The notes under the pieces are model-generated. The model was not told the origin of the DNA. It saw only the letters and a list, made by a program, of their open reading frames with translations, and made no database searches. The translations under genes were made by a program, and so were the position numbers. 64,000 nucleotides of DNA. It comes from Halorussus caseinilyticus. GTDB lineage: Archaea; Halobacteriota; Halobacteria; Halobacteriales; Haladaptataceae. The stretch spans positions 1,240,001 to 1,304,000 of the forward strand of contig NZ_CP119809.1 of NCBI RefSeq assembly GCF_029338395.1. The letters run 5' to 3'. Below are positions 50,388-59,051 of the stretch, piece by piece. Position 1 is the first letter of the stretch; each line of letters begins with the position of its first letter.

Positions 50388-52058
50388 ATGTTACGCGCCA
50401 AAGGGACGCTCCTGACCATCGACCTGAGCGAGCGTGAGACCCGCGAAGAGAACGTCGAGGACGTACTGGAATCGTTCGTCGGGGGTCGCGGCGTCGCAAC
50501 CAAACTGGCCCACGACCGGATTCCGTTCGACGCCGACCCACTCGGCCCGGACAACCGCCTCTACTTCTCGTCGGGACCGCTCCAACAGTCCCGGATGAGT
50601 TTCACCGGGCGGATGAACGCCACGGCGATTTCACCGCTGACCGACGGGATTCGCTCGACCAACGCGGGCGGGTTCCTCTCACGGAACTTCGTGGAGACGG
50701 GCCACCCCGTCGTGGAGTTCGTCGGCGAGAGCGACGAGTTGCTGGCGGTCCACGTCACCGACGAGGGCGTCGAGTTCGAGGCAGTGCCCGAACTCGAAGG
50801 GGCGGAAGTCTCGGCCACCAGCGAGTACGTCGAGGCGTCTTGCGGACTCGGGTCCGAACACCTCGTGACCGCGGGACCGGCGGGCGAGAACGAAGTCCGG
50901 TTCGCGGCCGTCATGACCTCCGATACGCGGGCGTTCGGTCGCGGCGGTCTCGGCGCGGTGATGGGTGCGAAGAATCTCAAGTGCGTCAGCTTCGACGGCG
51001 ACTCCGCGCCCGAAATCGAGGTGCCCGACGTGCAGGCCGAAATCCACCGGGACGCCGCGACCGCCGACGACTCGATGAAGCGACAGGGGACGACCGGCGG
51101 CACCGAGTTCATCAACGACGAGTTCTCGCTCCCGACGCGCTACTTCTCGGAGATGGAGTTCGAGGACGCCGAGAACATCGGCGGCGACGCCGTAGAGGAA
51201 AAGAAGTACAAGCGCGGCACCTGCTCGCAGTGCGCGTTCGGGTGCAAGCTTCCGACCAGAGACGAGGAGACCGGTCTCGAAACCGAGGGACCGGAGTTCG
51301 AGACGGTCTTCGCGTTCGGGTCGAACGCGGGCGTCGGCGACATCGTGGACGTGATGAAGTCCAACGAGTTGTGCGACGAACTCGGTCTCGACACCATCTC
51401 GGCGGGCGTCACCGTCTCGGCGTACCTCGCCAGCGAAGACGAGTTCGGCAACGCCGAGTTGGTCCACGAACTCGTGGAGAAAATCGCCCGCAGAGAGGGC
51501 GTCGGCGATTTGCTCGCGGAGGGCGTGGACCGGTGTCACGACGAGTTGGGCGTCGAAAACTGGACCTCGAAGGGGTTGGAGTTCGCGGCCCACGACGGCC
51601 GGGCCATCAACGGGCAAGGTCTCTCCTACGCCACGTCCAACAGCGGGGCCGACCACATGTACTCGGAGATTCTCGGCGCGGAGTACGCGGGCGAACTCGA
51701 CCCCGAGGGTCTGGAGGGGAAAGCCTCGTTCCTCGCGGAGTCCGAGAACGCCGCGGCGTTCAAGGACAGCGGCATCGTCTGTGCGTTCTCCAGCAGTTAC
51801 GTCGGCGAAGAGCGCCTCGAAGCCCTCTTCGGCGCGGACCACGACGACCTGCTCGCAATCGGCGCGCGAGTCGTGGAACTCGAACGCCACTTCAACAACC
51901 GGCGGGGGTTCGACCGGGGCGACGACGACTTGCCCTACGACCTACCGGAGTTCGAGTCGGCGCTGGACGACTACTACGAGGTCCGGGGCTGGAACGACGA
52001 CGGCACGGTTCCCGAGAGCCGGATTTCCGGCGACGAGGGCGCGGCGAACGCGGACTGA
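50388..52058 (+). CDS. Aldehyde:ferredoxin oxidoreductase family tungstoenzyme
   Basis: 556 residues from the ATG at 50388. The AOR N-terminal domain has FSSGPLQQSRMSFTGRM and TSDTRAFGRGGLGAVMGAKNLK, near the pterin site. The cluster-binding Cys motif CSQCAFGCKLP (Cys-x2-Cys-x3-Cys, about 284-294) plus a later Cys in GIVCAFSSS serves the 4Fe-4S cluster. Haloarchaeal relatives take electrons from aldehydes to ferredoxin, but the substrate is not fixed. An orphan WtpA-like protein at 8.9 kb could supply tungstate, and the next convergent gene encodes a MoaD/SAMP-like protein. Confidence 0.92.
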   Translation: MLRAKGTLLTIDLSERETREENVEDVLESFVGGRGVATKLAHDRIPFDADPLGPDNRLYFSSGPLQQSRMSFTGRMNATAISPLTDGIRSTNAGGFLSRNFVETGHPVVEFVGESDELLAVHVTDEGVEFEAVPELEGAEVSATSEYVEASCGLGSEHLVTAGPAGENEVRFAAVMTSDTRAFGRGGLGAVMGAKNLKCVSFDGDSAPEIEVPDVQAEIHRDAATADDSMKRQGTTGGTEFINDEFSLPTRYFSEMEFEDAENIGGDAVEEKKYKRGTCSQCAFGCKLPTRDEETGLETEGPEFETVFAFGSNAGVGDIVDVMKSNELCDELGLDTISAGVTVSAYLASEDEFGNAELVHELVEKIARREGVGDLLAEGVDRCHDELGVENWTSKGLEFAAHDGRAINGQGLSYATSNSGADHMYSEILGAEYAGELDPEGLEGKASFLAESENAAAFKDSGIVCAFSSSYVGEERLEALFGADHDDLLAIGARVVELERHFNNRRGFDRGDDDLPYDLPEFESALDDYYEVRGWNDDGTVPESRISGDEGAANAD

Positions 52059-52091
52059 GCAGGGTCGGAGGGTCGCGCGGACGGCCGCACC

Positions 52092-52154
52092 ACGCACGAG
52101 CGCGTGGTCCCGACGCACGAGCGCGTGGTCCCGACGCACGAGCGCGTGGTCCCC
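52092..52154. repeat. Three tandem copies of a 21-base repeat after the AOR gene
   Basis: Units begin at 52092, 52113 and 52134 and read ACGCACGAGCGCGTGGTCCC plus one base; the third differs only at its end. Each holds an imperfect inverted repeat (CCACGC/GCGTGG). It lies between the convergent AOR and SAMP stop codons and would form an array of small hairpins in RNA. Confidence 0.9.
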
Positions 52155-52161
52155 CGTCGGG

Positions 52162-52455
52162 CTACCCGCCGTGAATCGGCGTCACGAAACTCACCTCGTC
52201 GCCGTCTTCGAGGCGGGTGTCGGCGTCGGCACTCTCCCGGCCGTTCTTGAGCGCACGGACGCCGTGGCGGAGTTCTCCGGACTCGTCCAGTATCTCGCCG
52301 TCGAGGTCCGGGTACTCCTCGGCGGCGTCGGCCAGCGCGTCCCCGAGGGTCGCGCTGGCCGGGAGTTCGCGGGTGAGAGACTTCCGGCCCACCGCCTCGC
52401 GGAACGTGGCGTAGAACGTGAGTTCGACGGTCAGGGTCTCGCTCGGCGTCGTCAT
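52162..52455 (-). CDS. SAMP/MoaD-like ubiquitin-fold protein
   Basis: 97 residues ending in IHGG, the double-Gly tail needed for adenylation by E1/MoeB-like enzymes. Beta-grasp pattern: LTVELTFYATFREAVGRKSL, then LGDALADAAEEYPDLDG and VSFVTPIHGG. It may modify proteins (SAMP1-type) or carry sulfur in molybdopterin synthesis (MoaD). Convergent with the tungsten-pterin enzyme AOR, so the cofactor role fits; both functions are known to be combined in haloarchaeal SAMP1. Confidence 0.88.
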   Translation of the reverse strand: MTTPSETLTVELTFYATFREAVGRKSLTRELPASATLGDALADAAEEYPDLDGEILDESGELRHGVRALKNGRESADADTRLEDGDEVSFVTPIHGG

Positions 52456-53107
52456 TCGTGGTCGCGGGTTGTCGCTCGGATGGATTAAGTGATGGTTCTC
52501 GGCTTCGGGGGGTCGTCGGAGTCAGCGTCTCGACCGTTGCTGTGGCTGTTGTCGTCTCTGCGGTCTTTGTCGTTGTCGTTGTGATTTTTGTCGTCGGTAC
52601 GGTCGTCGTCTCTGCTGTTTTCGTCGGCATCGTCTCTGCTGTTCGTGCGGTCGTCGGCGTCGTCGGAGTCGTTCCTGTCGTCGCTGGTCTCGTCGCGGAG
52701 GGGATTCAGAAATACTCGCTCCGCAACAGCACTGCAACCGCGACCACAGTCACTGCGAGGAAGAACGCCCAGAAAGCCCCCGCCCGCTCGCGGTCGCTCC
52801 GCGGGATATTCTCGCTCGCTTCGCTCGCTCGAATAGTGGCCCGCGGAGGCGACTAAACTGCACGCGAGCGGGCGGCCCCTTTATCCACCCCTGTCGGTTG
52901 GTCGGCCGAGCGCGTTCCGATGGGTTGGTCGGCCGAGCGCGCCTGCTTTCGGACAACTACACGTTTTCTTAGCATGGGTTTATATTTCTTAAACAAACAA
53001 TTTTATACTTCTACTCGGTCGAGAAGAAGACGAACACCCCTCGAAGCGCGGAGCCGAAGCTACTCGACGTGCGACTCGAACCGGACCGCTCGCCGTAAAA
53101 CAGTTAT
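52456..53107. other. Low-complexity, repeat-bearing spacer without an intact gene
   Basis: From 52530 to 52700 the plus strand is a run of GTC/GTT triplets. On the minus strand one frame reads as an Asp/Asn/Arg-rich tail that ends at a TAA near 52492, and another frame as Thr-rich; neither has a good start. From 52706 to 52941 lies copy 2 of the palindromic element. An A/T-rich island (52960-53012) holds TTTTCTTAGC and TTTCTTAAAC, followed by the convergent end of tfb. No promoter can be assigned with certainty. Confidence 0.6.
52706..52941. repeat. Dispersed palindromic element, copy 2 (with inserted inner stem)
   Basis: Outer arms 52780-52792 and 52863-52875 are identical to those of copy 1, with the flank CCCCTTTATCCACCC (52876-52890) and GGTTGGTCGGCCGAGCGCG. 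The flank occurs twice (about 52896 and 52923). Instead of a 5-base loop there are 70 bases carrying an inner near-perfect stem (52793-52805 with 52840-52853). The minus strand reads ...DRERAGAFWAFFLAVTVV... to a TGA at 52708, related to the peptide of copy 1, but the frame has no start codon here. Confidence 0.75.
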
Positions 53108-54076
53108 CTAGGGCGCGATGGCGTCTTCTTTCGCTTCGAGCAGTTCGTGATAGCGGTTGCGAATCGTGACCTCGCTGATGTCGGATACGTCGCTGACCTC
53201 GCTCTGGGTCACTTTCTCGTTGCTGAGCAGTGCGGCGGCGTAGACGGCGGCGGCCGCGAGACCCACCGGCGACTTCCCGCTGTGGATGCCCTTCTCCGTC
53301 GCGGTGTCGAGCAGGTCACGGGCGCGGCGCTCTACCTCGTCGCTGACCCCGAGGTCCGAGACGAACCGCGGGACGTAGCTCTTGGGGTCGGCGGGCTGAA
53401 TCTGGAGGTTCAGCTCCCGGACGACGTAGCGGTACGTCCGGGCGATTTCGTCCTTTTCTACGCGCGAGACGTTGGTAATCTCGTCCAGACTCCGCGGCGT
53501 GCCCGCTTTGCGGGCCGCCGCGTAGAGCGCGCTGGTTGCGACCCCTTCGATGGACCGGCCCGGCAGGAGGTCCTCGTCGAGCGCCCGCCGATAGATGACC
53601 GAAGCGGTCTCTCGAACGTTGTCCGGCAGGCCGAGTGCGGAGGCCATGCGGTCGATTTCGCCGAGCGCCTGCTTGAGGTTGCGCTCCTTGGAGTCGCGGG
53701 TGCGGAACCGCTCGTTCCACTTGCGCAGGCGTTGCATCTTCTCGCGCTGGCGTGACCCCAGCGAGTTGCCGTAGGCGTCCTTGTCCTGCCAGCCGATGTT
53801 GGTCGAGAGACCCTTGTCGTGCATCGTGTTCGTCGTCGGCGCGCCGACCCGACTCTTCTGGTCTTTCTCCTTGGCGTCGAACGCCCGCCACTCCGGACCG
53901 GGGTCGATTTGGTCCTCGTCCACGACGAGACCGCACTCACCGCACACCGTCTCACCGCGTTCGTCGTCGGAGACGAGCTTCCCGCTACACTCCGGACAGC
54001 GGTTCTGCTCGCGTTCGTGGTCAATCTCTTCGGTGGCTCGCTCGTCGGTTCGATTTCGGGTGCGTGTTTCGGTCAT
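53108..54076 (-). CDS. tfb: Transcription initiation factor TFB
   Basis: Archaeal TFIIB homologue that bridges TBP, promoter BRE and RNA polymerase. 322 residues from the ATG at 54076. The zinc ribbon has CPECSGKLV and CGECGLVVD (about 28-51), followed by the B-reader/linker FDAKEKDQKSRVG and NTMHDKGLSTNIGW. Two cyclin-like repeats follow (around 125-215 and 220-315), with ATSALYAAARKAGTPRSLDEI and VGLAAAAVYAAALLSNEKVTQ. One of several TFBs usual for haloarchaea. A CTTTAAGTA-like box about 105 bases upstream suggests a 5' leader. Confidence 0.95.
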   Translation of the reverse strand: MTETRTRNRTDERATEEIDHEREQNRCPECSGKLVSDDERGETVCGECGLVVDEDQIDPGPEWRAFDAKEKDQKSRVGAPTTNTMHDKGLSTNIGWQDKDAYGNSLGSRQREKMQRLRKWNERFRTRDSKERNLKQALGEIDRMASALGLPDNVRETASVIYRRALDEDLLPGRSIEGVATSALYAAARKAGTPRSLDEITNVSRVEKDEIARTYRYVVRELNLQIQPADPKSYVPRFVSDLGVSDEVERRARDLLDTATEKGIHSGKSPVGLAAAAVYAAALLSNEKVTQSEVSDVSDISEVTIRNRYHELLEAKEDAIAP

Positions 54077-54364
54077 GTTGGAAGTTAAATGGGACAGCCA
54101 TCGGTAGATGCGCCGGTACTCCACAGACGGGACGGCTGGACGACGGGATTCAGAAGACGTTCCCTAGTTGTAGCCGTTCGTACTTAAAGACTGTGGCAAC
54201 GACCGGTTCTTCCGATTTCGCGTCCGGCGCGTATCGGCGGTTCTCGGGCCTTCACTCTCGTGTCTCCGAGTTTTCTTCCGCCCCCTCGATTCACCAATCT
54301 TTAATACTTGGTTCGAGGGGTCGGTATCGAAACCCTTACCGACGCGCCACGGGTTGTGACGAAC

Positions 54365-54643
54365 ATGAGCGATACGTCTCCCGGTCCCGAGGAGGTCCGT
54401 CACGTCGCCGACCTCGCGCGCGTCGGACTCGACGACGAGGAGGTCGAGCGGTTCACCGACCAGTTCGCGGACATCCTCGACTACTTCGAGACGCTGGACG
54501 AGGTACCCGAGGTCGAACGCGAGACAGAACTCGTGAACGTCATGCGCGAGGACGAAGCCCGCGAGTGCCTGAGTCAGGACGAGGCGCTGGCGAACGCCCC
54601 CGAGACCGAAGACGGCTACTTCAAGGGACCGAACGTCTCGTAA
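54365..54643 (+). CDS. gatC: Asp-tRNA(Asn)/Glu-tRNA(Gln) amidotransferase subunit C
   Basis: 92 residues from the ATG at 54365. The GatC helical core appears in VRHVADLARVGLDDEEVERFTDQFADILDYF (split across 11-41) and the conserved C-terminal segment (DGYFKGPNVS). It stabilises GatA in the transamidation of misacylated tRNA. A TTAATA box lies about 60 bases upstream. gatA follows 24 bases after the stop; gatB is not in the window. Confidence 0.93.
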   Translation: MSDTSPGPEEVRHVADLARVGLDDEEVERFTDQFADILDYFETLDEVPEVERETELVNVMREDEARECLSQDEALANAPETEDGYFKGPNVS

Positions 54644-54667
54644 CCACCGACTACCAGTCTACTAACC

Positions 54668-55945
54668 ATGAGCGCAGACCACAACATCTTCATCACCGAG
54701 GAGACCATCGAAGGCGAGTCCGACGGTCCCCTCGCCGACAGCACCGTCGCGGTCAAGGACAACATCAGCACCGAGGGCGTCCGGACGACCTGCGCCTCCG
54801 AGATGCTGGCCGACTACGTGCCCCCCTACGACGCAACCGTCGTCCGCCGACTCAAGGAGGCGGGCGCGACCATCGTCGGCAAGGCCAACATGGACGAGTT
54901 CGGCATGGGTTCGACCACCGAAACTTCGGCGTTCGGCGCGGCAGAGAACCCGGTCGCACCGGGCCGCGTCCCCGGCGGGTCCTCGGGGGGAAGCGCCGCC
55001 GCCGTCGCCGCGGGCGAGGCCGACCTCGCGCTCGGGAGCGACACCGGCGGGTCCATCCGGAACCCGGCCGCCTTCTGCGGCGTCGTCGGCATCAAGCCCA
55101 CCTACGGACTCGTCTCGCGCTACGGACTCGTCGCCTACGCCAACAGCCTCGAACAAATCGGTCCGCTCGCGCCCACCGTCGAAGAGGCCGCCGCGCTTCT
55201 GGACGTAATCAGCGGCCCGGACGGAAACGACGCGACGACCCGCGAGGAGGGCGAGGATTCGGACTACGCCAGCGCCGCGACGGGCGACGTTGAGGGCACT
55301 ACCATCGGCGTCCCCACCGAACTCGTGGAGGGGGCGGACGAGGGCGTCAAAGACCGATTCGAGGAGACGCTGGACGACCTCCGAGCGCAGGGCGCGACCG
55401 TCGAAGAAGTCTCGCTCCCCTCGGTCGAACACGCGGTGGAAGCCTACTACGTCATCGCCATGTCCGAGGCGTCCTCGAACCTCGCGCGCTTCGACGGCGT
55501 GCGCTACGGCCACTCCGGAGGCTTCGACGGCAACTGGAACGAGACGTTCTCGAAGGCCCGCGAGGAAGGCTTCGGCGAGGAGGTCAAACGGCGCATCCTG
55601 CTGGGCACCTACGCGCTCTCGGCGGGGTACCACGACAAGTACTACAAGCAGGCCCAAGACGCCCGAGCGTGGGTCAAGCAGGACTTCGACGAGGCCTTCG
55701 AGTCGGTGGACGTGCTTGCGAGTCCGACGATGCCGACCCCGCCGTTCGAGGTCGGCGACAGTCTGGACGACCCCCTCCAGATGTACCTCGCGGACGCCAA
55801 CACGGTCCCGGTGAACCTCGCGGACCTGCCCGCGATTTCGGTGCCCGCGGGCGAGACCGACGGGCTTCCGGTCGGGATTCAGTTCATCGGTCCCGCGTTC
55901 GGTGAGGAGGAGATTATCCGGGTCGGGAGCGCGGTGGAGAACTGA
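54668..55945 (+). CDS. gatA: Asp-tRNA(Asn)/Glu-tRNA(Gln) amidotransferase subunit A
   Basis: 425 residues. Releases ammonia from glutamine for amidation of misacylated tRNA. The amidase Ser-cisSer-Lys triad is visible: Lys30 (VAVKDNI), Ser105 (GGSSGGSAA) and Ser129 (SDTGGSIRNPA). The C-terminal amidase blocks ILLGTYALSAGYHDKYY and DLPAISVPAG are complete. It is shorter at the N-terminus than the bacterial enzyme, as in haloarchaea. Transcribed with gatC; a separately located gatB is expected. Confidence 0.95.
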   Translation: MSADHNIFITEETIEGESDGPLADSTVAVKDNISTEGVRTTCASEMLADYVPPYDATVVRRLKEAGATIVGKANMDEFGMGSTTETSAFGAAENPVAPGRVPGGSSGGSAAAVAAGEADLALGSDTGGSIRNPAAFCGVVGIKPTYGLVSRYGLVAYANSLEQIGPLAPTVEEAAALLDVISGPDGNDATTREEGEDSDYASAATGDVEGTTIGVPTELVEGADEGVKDRFEETLDDLRAQGATVEEVSLPSVEHAVEAYYVIAMSEASSNLARFDGVRYGHSGGFDGNWNETFSKAREEGFGEEVKRRILLGTYALSAGYHDKYYKQAQDARAWVKQDFDEAFESVDVLASPTMPTPPFEVGDSLDDPLQMYLADANTVPVNLADLPAISVPAGETDGLPVGIQFIGPAFGEEEIIRVGSAVEN

Positions 55946-56176
55946 GTCTGTCGGGACCGAAGGGCAACTTGTTATATAAAAAGTGTTGTAGTGGGTTCCG
56001 ACCAAACGGGGCCGTTCGCTTAAGGCGTTCGTGATGTCACGAGGTGGCATATCTGAAATCCCGTTGCTACTTTCGCATAATTTTTGTTGCTGAAAAGCTG
56101 TTTCAGTCTACTCGACGCCAGCAACTATCCGGTCTTCCGGCCACAGAAATTAGTCGGTCGGCGTCGGAGAGACCGT

Positions 56177-57610
56177 ATGACCGATAGCGAGACCGCAGAA
56201 TCCTCCCCACCGCCGAACCCCGAGAAGGAAGGCGTTCACCCCGAAGAAGGCGAGACGACGCCCGAAGCAACGGTCCACGAGGGCGGCGTGGAACTGGAGC
56301 GCACCATCGGTCTCGGCGGGGGAATCGCCATCGGCGTCGGGACGATGGTCGGCGCGGGCATCTTCGTCTTCCCCGGTCTCGCGGCCGGAGAGGCCGGTCC
56401 CGCGGCGGCGCTCTCCTTTGCCATCGGCGCGGCAATCGCGTTGCTCGTGGCCCTGCCGACCGCGGAGTTGGCGACGGCGATGCCCCGGAGCGGCGGGGGC
56501 TACTACTTCGTCTCGCGGGCGATGGGGACCGCGTTCGGGGCCGTCGTGGGCCTGAGCATCTGGCTCGGACTCGTGTTCGCCTCGGCGTTCTACCTCGTCG
56601 GGTTCGGCCAGTACGCGGTGGCCGCGCTGGTCGAGGTGGGGGTTCCGGTCGGCGGCGTCGGTCCGGTCACGCCGCTGGCGCTGGCGTTCGGCGTCCTGTT
56701 GACCGCCATCAGCGTCACCGGGACCGAGAACGCCGCCAAGTTCCAGAATGCGGTGGTCGGCCTGCTGGTCGTCGTCCTCGTCGGCTTCCTGACCTACGGC
56801 ACCTTCGACGCGCTCGGCGTGTTCGGCCGCGAGACGGCACCCGAGACGTTCCTGCCGTTCGGCCCGTTCCCGGTGGTGACGACGGCGGCGCTGGTGTTCA
56901 CGTCGTACCTCGGGTTCGCGCAAGTGGCGACCGTCGCTGGCGAAATCAAAGACCCCTCACGGAACCTTCCGTTGGCGATGGTCGGGTCGGTCCTCGCCGT
57001 CGGGACGCTCTACGTCGTGACTATCTTCGTGGCGACGAGCGCACTCGGGAGCGCGCAACTCTCGGCGTTCGGCGAGACGGCCATCGTCGCGGTTGCCCGC
57101 GACCTGCTCGGGGCCGGGGGTGCCGTCGCCATCCTCGTGGCGGGACTGCTCGCCACGGTGTCTAGCGCGAACGCCTCGATTCTGAGTTCGTCGCGCGCCC
57201 TCTACGCCCTGAGTCGGGACGCGCTGGTCCCCCGGCGCGCGAGCGAGGTCAACCTCCGGTGGGGGACCCCGCACGTCGCGCTGTTGCTGGCTGGCGGGCC
57301 GGTTCTCCTGCTCGTGGCGGTCGGCCGGGTCGAGGTGCTGGCGGAAGTCGCGTCGTTCCTCCACCTCGTGATGTACGGGTTGATGTGCGTGGCGCTGGTC
57401 CGACTCCGACGGTCGGACCCCGACTGGTACGACCCGTCGTTTACCGTGCCGGGCTACCCTCTCGTCCCGGTTCTCGGCGCGGTGGCGAGTTTCGGACTGG
57501 TCGCGTTCATGCAACCGCTCTCGCAGGTCGTCGGCGTCAGTATCATGGTCGGCGCGGGCGTATGGTACCGCCTGTACGCGGCAGACGTGCGACTCCGAGG
57601 TGCCTTATGA
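56177..57610 (+). CDS. APC-family amino acid transporter
   Basis: 477 residues from the ATG at 56177. A disordered, Glu/Pro-rich cytosolic N-terminus of about 40 residues precedes 12 membrane helices. Helix 1 carries the Gly-rich [17 protein letters not shown] typical of APC carriers (the unwound substrate site), and helix 2-3 holds [16 protein letters not shown]. The chain lacks a C-terminal UspA domain. Instead, the next gene encodes it separately and overlaps by ATGA, so the pair corresponds to the fused transporter-UspA proteins of other haloarchaea. Substrate amino acid unknown. Confidence 0.92.
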   Translation: MTDSETAESSPPPNPEKEGVHPEEGETTPEATVHEGGVELERTIGLGGGIAIGVGTMVGAGIFVFPGLAAGEAGPAAALSFAIGAAIALLVALPTAELATAMPRSGGGYYFVSRAMGTAFGAVVGLSIWLGLVFASAFYLVGFGQYAVAALVEVGVPVGGVGPVTPLALAFGVLLTAISVTGTENAAKFQNAVVGLLVVVLVGFLTYGTFDALGVFGRETAPETFLPFGPFPVVTTAALVFTSYLGFAQVATVAGEIKDPSRNLPLAMVGSVLAVGTLYVVTIFVATSALGSAQLSAFGETAIVAVARDLLGAGGAVAILVAGLLATVSSANASILSSSRALYALSRDALVPRRASEVNLRWGTPHVALLLAGGPVLLLVAVGRVEVLAEVASFLHLVMYGLMCVALVRLRRSDPDWYDPSFTVPGYPLVPVLGAVASFGLVAFMQPLSQVVGVSIMVGAGVWYRLYAADVRLRGAL

Positions 57611-58368
57611 ACGTCCCCGACGAACCCAAGGTGCTGGTCCCGCTCGCGGTCCTCGACGGCGAGAGCCTCGCGCCCGCGCTCGTGGCGGCGCTCTCGACGG
57701 TTCCGGTCGAACTGGTCGGCTACCACGCCCTGCCCGAGCAGACGCCGCCGGGACAGGCCCGGATGCAGTTCGAAGAACGGATGGAACAGGAACTGGCCGA
57801 CCTCGTGGCGGCCTTCGAGGAAGTCGGCGGTACCGTCGAGACCCGCATCGTGTTCACCCACGAACCCGAGCAGACGTTCGAGCGAGTCGCCGTCGAGGAG
57901 TCCTGCGACGCCGTTCTGCTGAACAACCCCGCACCGGTGGTCGAGGACGTGCTGGTTCCGCTCCGGGGCGAGGTCAACGTCGAGCGCGTCGTCGCGCTCG
58001 TCGCCCGACTCCTCGAAGCGACCGACGCGACCGCGACCCTCTACCACGTCGCCGACGCCGAGGACGAGCGAGCGGCGGGACGGGCGCTCATCGACGCCGC
58101 AGTCGAGTCGCTGGTCGCCGCCGGGGTCCCGCGGGCGCGCCTGACCGAGCAAATCGTCGTCTCCGAGACGCCCGTGAAGACGCTCGCCGAGGCCGCGAGC
58201 GAAACCGACCTCGTGGTGATGGGCGAGAGCAAGCCGTCGATTCAGGAGCGGTTCTTCGGCGAGGTGTCCGAGCAGGTCTCGACCCAATCGGTGACGCCCG
58301 CGCTGGTGGTGCGGCGACTGCCAGCGGTGGAGGCGGCGGACGATGGAGACGGCGGAAAAACGGAGTAA
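57607..58368 (+). CDS. UspA-like protein coupled to the APC transporter
   Basis: 253 residues with two universal-stress-protein-like halves. The N-terminal half begins [17 protein letters not shown], and the C-terminal half includes [40 protein letters not shown], with a G-x2-x9-G type nucleotide pattern only partly kept. ATG 57607 overlaps the transporter stop. UspA proteins bind ATP or AMP and may gate the carrier. It is immediately followed by the convergent short peptide gene. Confidence 0.85.
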   Translation: MNVPDEPKVLVPLAVLDGESLAPALVAALSTVPVELVGYHALPEQTPPGQARMQFEERMEQELADLVAAFEEVGGTVETRIVFTHEPEQTFERVAVEESCDAVLLNNPAPVVEDVLVPLRGEVNVERVVALVARLLEATDATATLYHVADAEDERAAGRALIDAAVESLVAAGVPRARLTEQIVVSETPVKTLAEAASETDLVVMGESKPSIQERFFGEVSEQVSTQSVTPALVVRRLPAVEAADDGDGGKTE

Positions 58369-58401
58369 TCGACTGCGGGGCGTGAGTCGGCGGACGGCGA
58401 C

Positions 58402-58536
58402 TTACGGTCCGGCCTTGCCGCCGCCGCCGACCGCGAGGACGTTCCCGACGTTCATCAGCAGAATGGATGCAGTGAACAGTGCGCCGACCAGACGAGGCCG
58501 TTCGCTGAGGGCTTCGATTGCTTGGTTTCGGGACAT
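58402..58536 (-). CDS. Tiny membrane peptide, DUF7503-like
   Basis: 44 residues: MSRNQAIEALSERPRLVGAL, then FTASILLMNVGNVLAVGGGG, ending KAGP. The middle is one hydrophobic helix after an RPRLVGALF motif that I recognise from a family of 40-50-residue haloarchaeal peptides (DUF7503). Too short for normal gene calling. Start ATG 58536, stop TAA 58404-58402. Function unknown; it may regulate a nearby membrane protein or be a secreted/lantibiotic-like peptide. Confidence 0.7.
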   Translation of the reverse strand: MSRNQAIEALSERPRLVGALFTASILLMNVGNVLAVGGGGKAGP

Positions 58537-58681
58537 GCACTTGGGGCGTCAGACCGACTCGATAAATGTTTTCTGTCCGAACCCAATCGTTCGACTCTGC
58601 CGAAGGGACCGACGATTCGGTCGTCGCTGTCGGCACTCGACCACAAAAACGCCAAGAACCGCTAAGAAGAACCGCCGAACC

Positions 58682-59026
58682 TCACTCGCTGTACGCGAGG
58701 TTCATAATCCACTGCGAGAAGGCGTCGCTCTCGGCGTCCACTTCCTCCTCGCCGATGAACGGCGAGAGCATGTCGCCCGCCATCAGAAGCGAGAAATCGA
58801 GGTCACGGGCCGCGGGCGTGATGAGGTAGGTGTTGTGTCCCTCGTAGATGGTCTCCTCGCGCTGGACGAGTCCCTTCTCGAACAGCGATTCCACGATGCG
58901 ACTGCCCTTCCGGGAGTCCACGTCCAACTCCTTCCAGAAGTCGCTCTGGTGGATACCGCCGGACTCCCGGACGAGTTCCAGCCCCGCGCGTTCCGCGTCG
59001 GTGAGGTCCTCCTCGGATACTGCCAT
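58682..59026 (-). CDS. Winged-helix transcriptional regulator
   Basis: 114 residues. A winged-helix core: LTDAERAGLELVRESGGIHQ (helix 1-2), DFWKELDVDSRKGSRIVESLFEKGLVQRE (recognition helix) and YLITPAARDLDF (wing). The C-terminus is a short acidic region (GDMLSPFIGEEEVDA) and an aromatic tail. It lacks the long C-terminal effector domain of Lrp, so a sensing mechanism is not obvious. It stands alone just before the NRDE gene. Confidence 0.82.
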   Translation of the reverse strand: MAVSEEDLTDAERAGLELVRESGGIHQSDFWKELDVDSRKGSRIVESLFEKGLVQREETIYEGHNTYLITPAARDLDFSLLMAGDMLSPFIGEEEVDAESDAFSQWIMNLAYSE

Positions 59027-59051
59027 ACCCCAACCACGGACCCCGAGCGGT

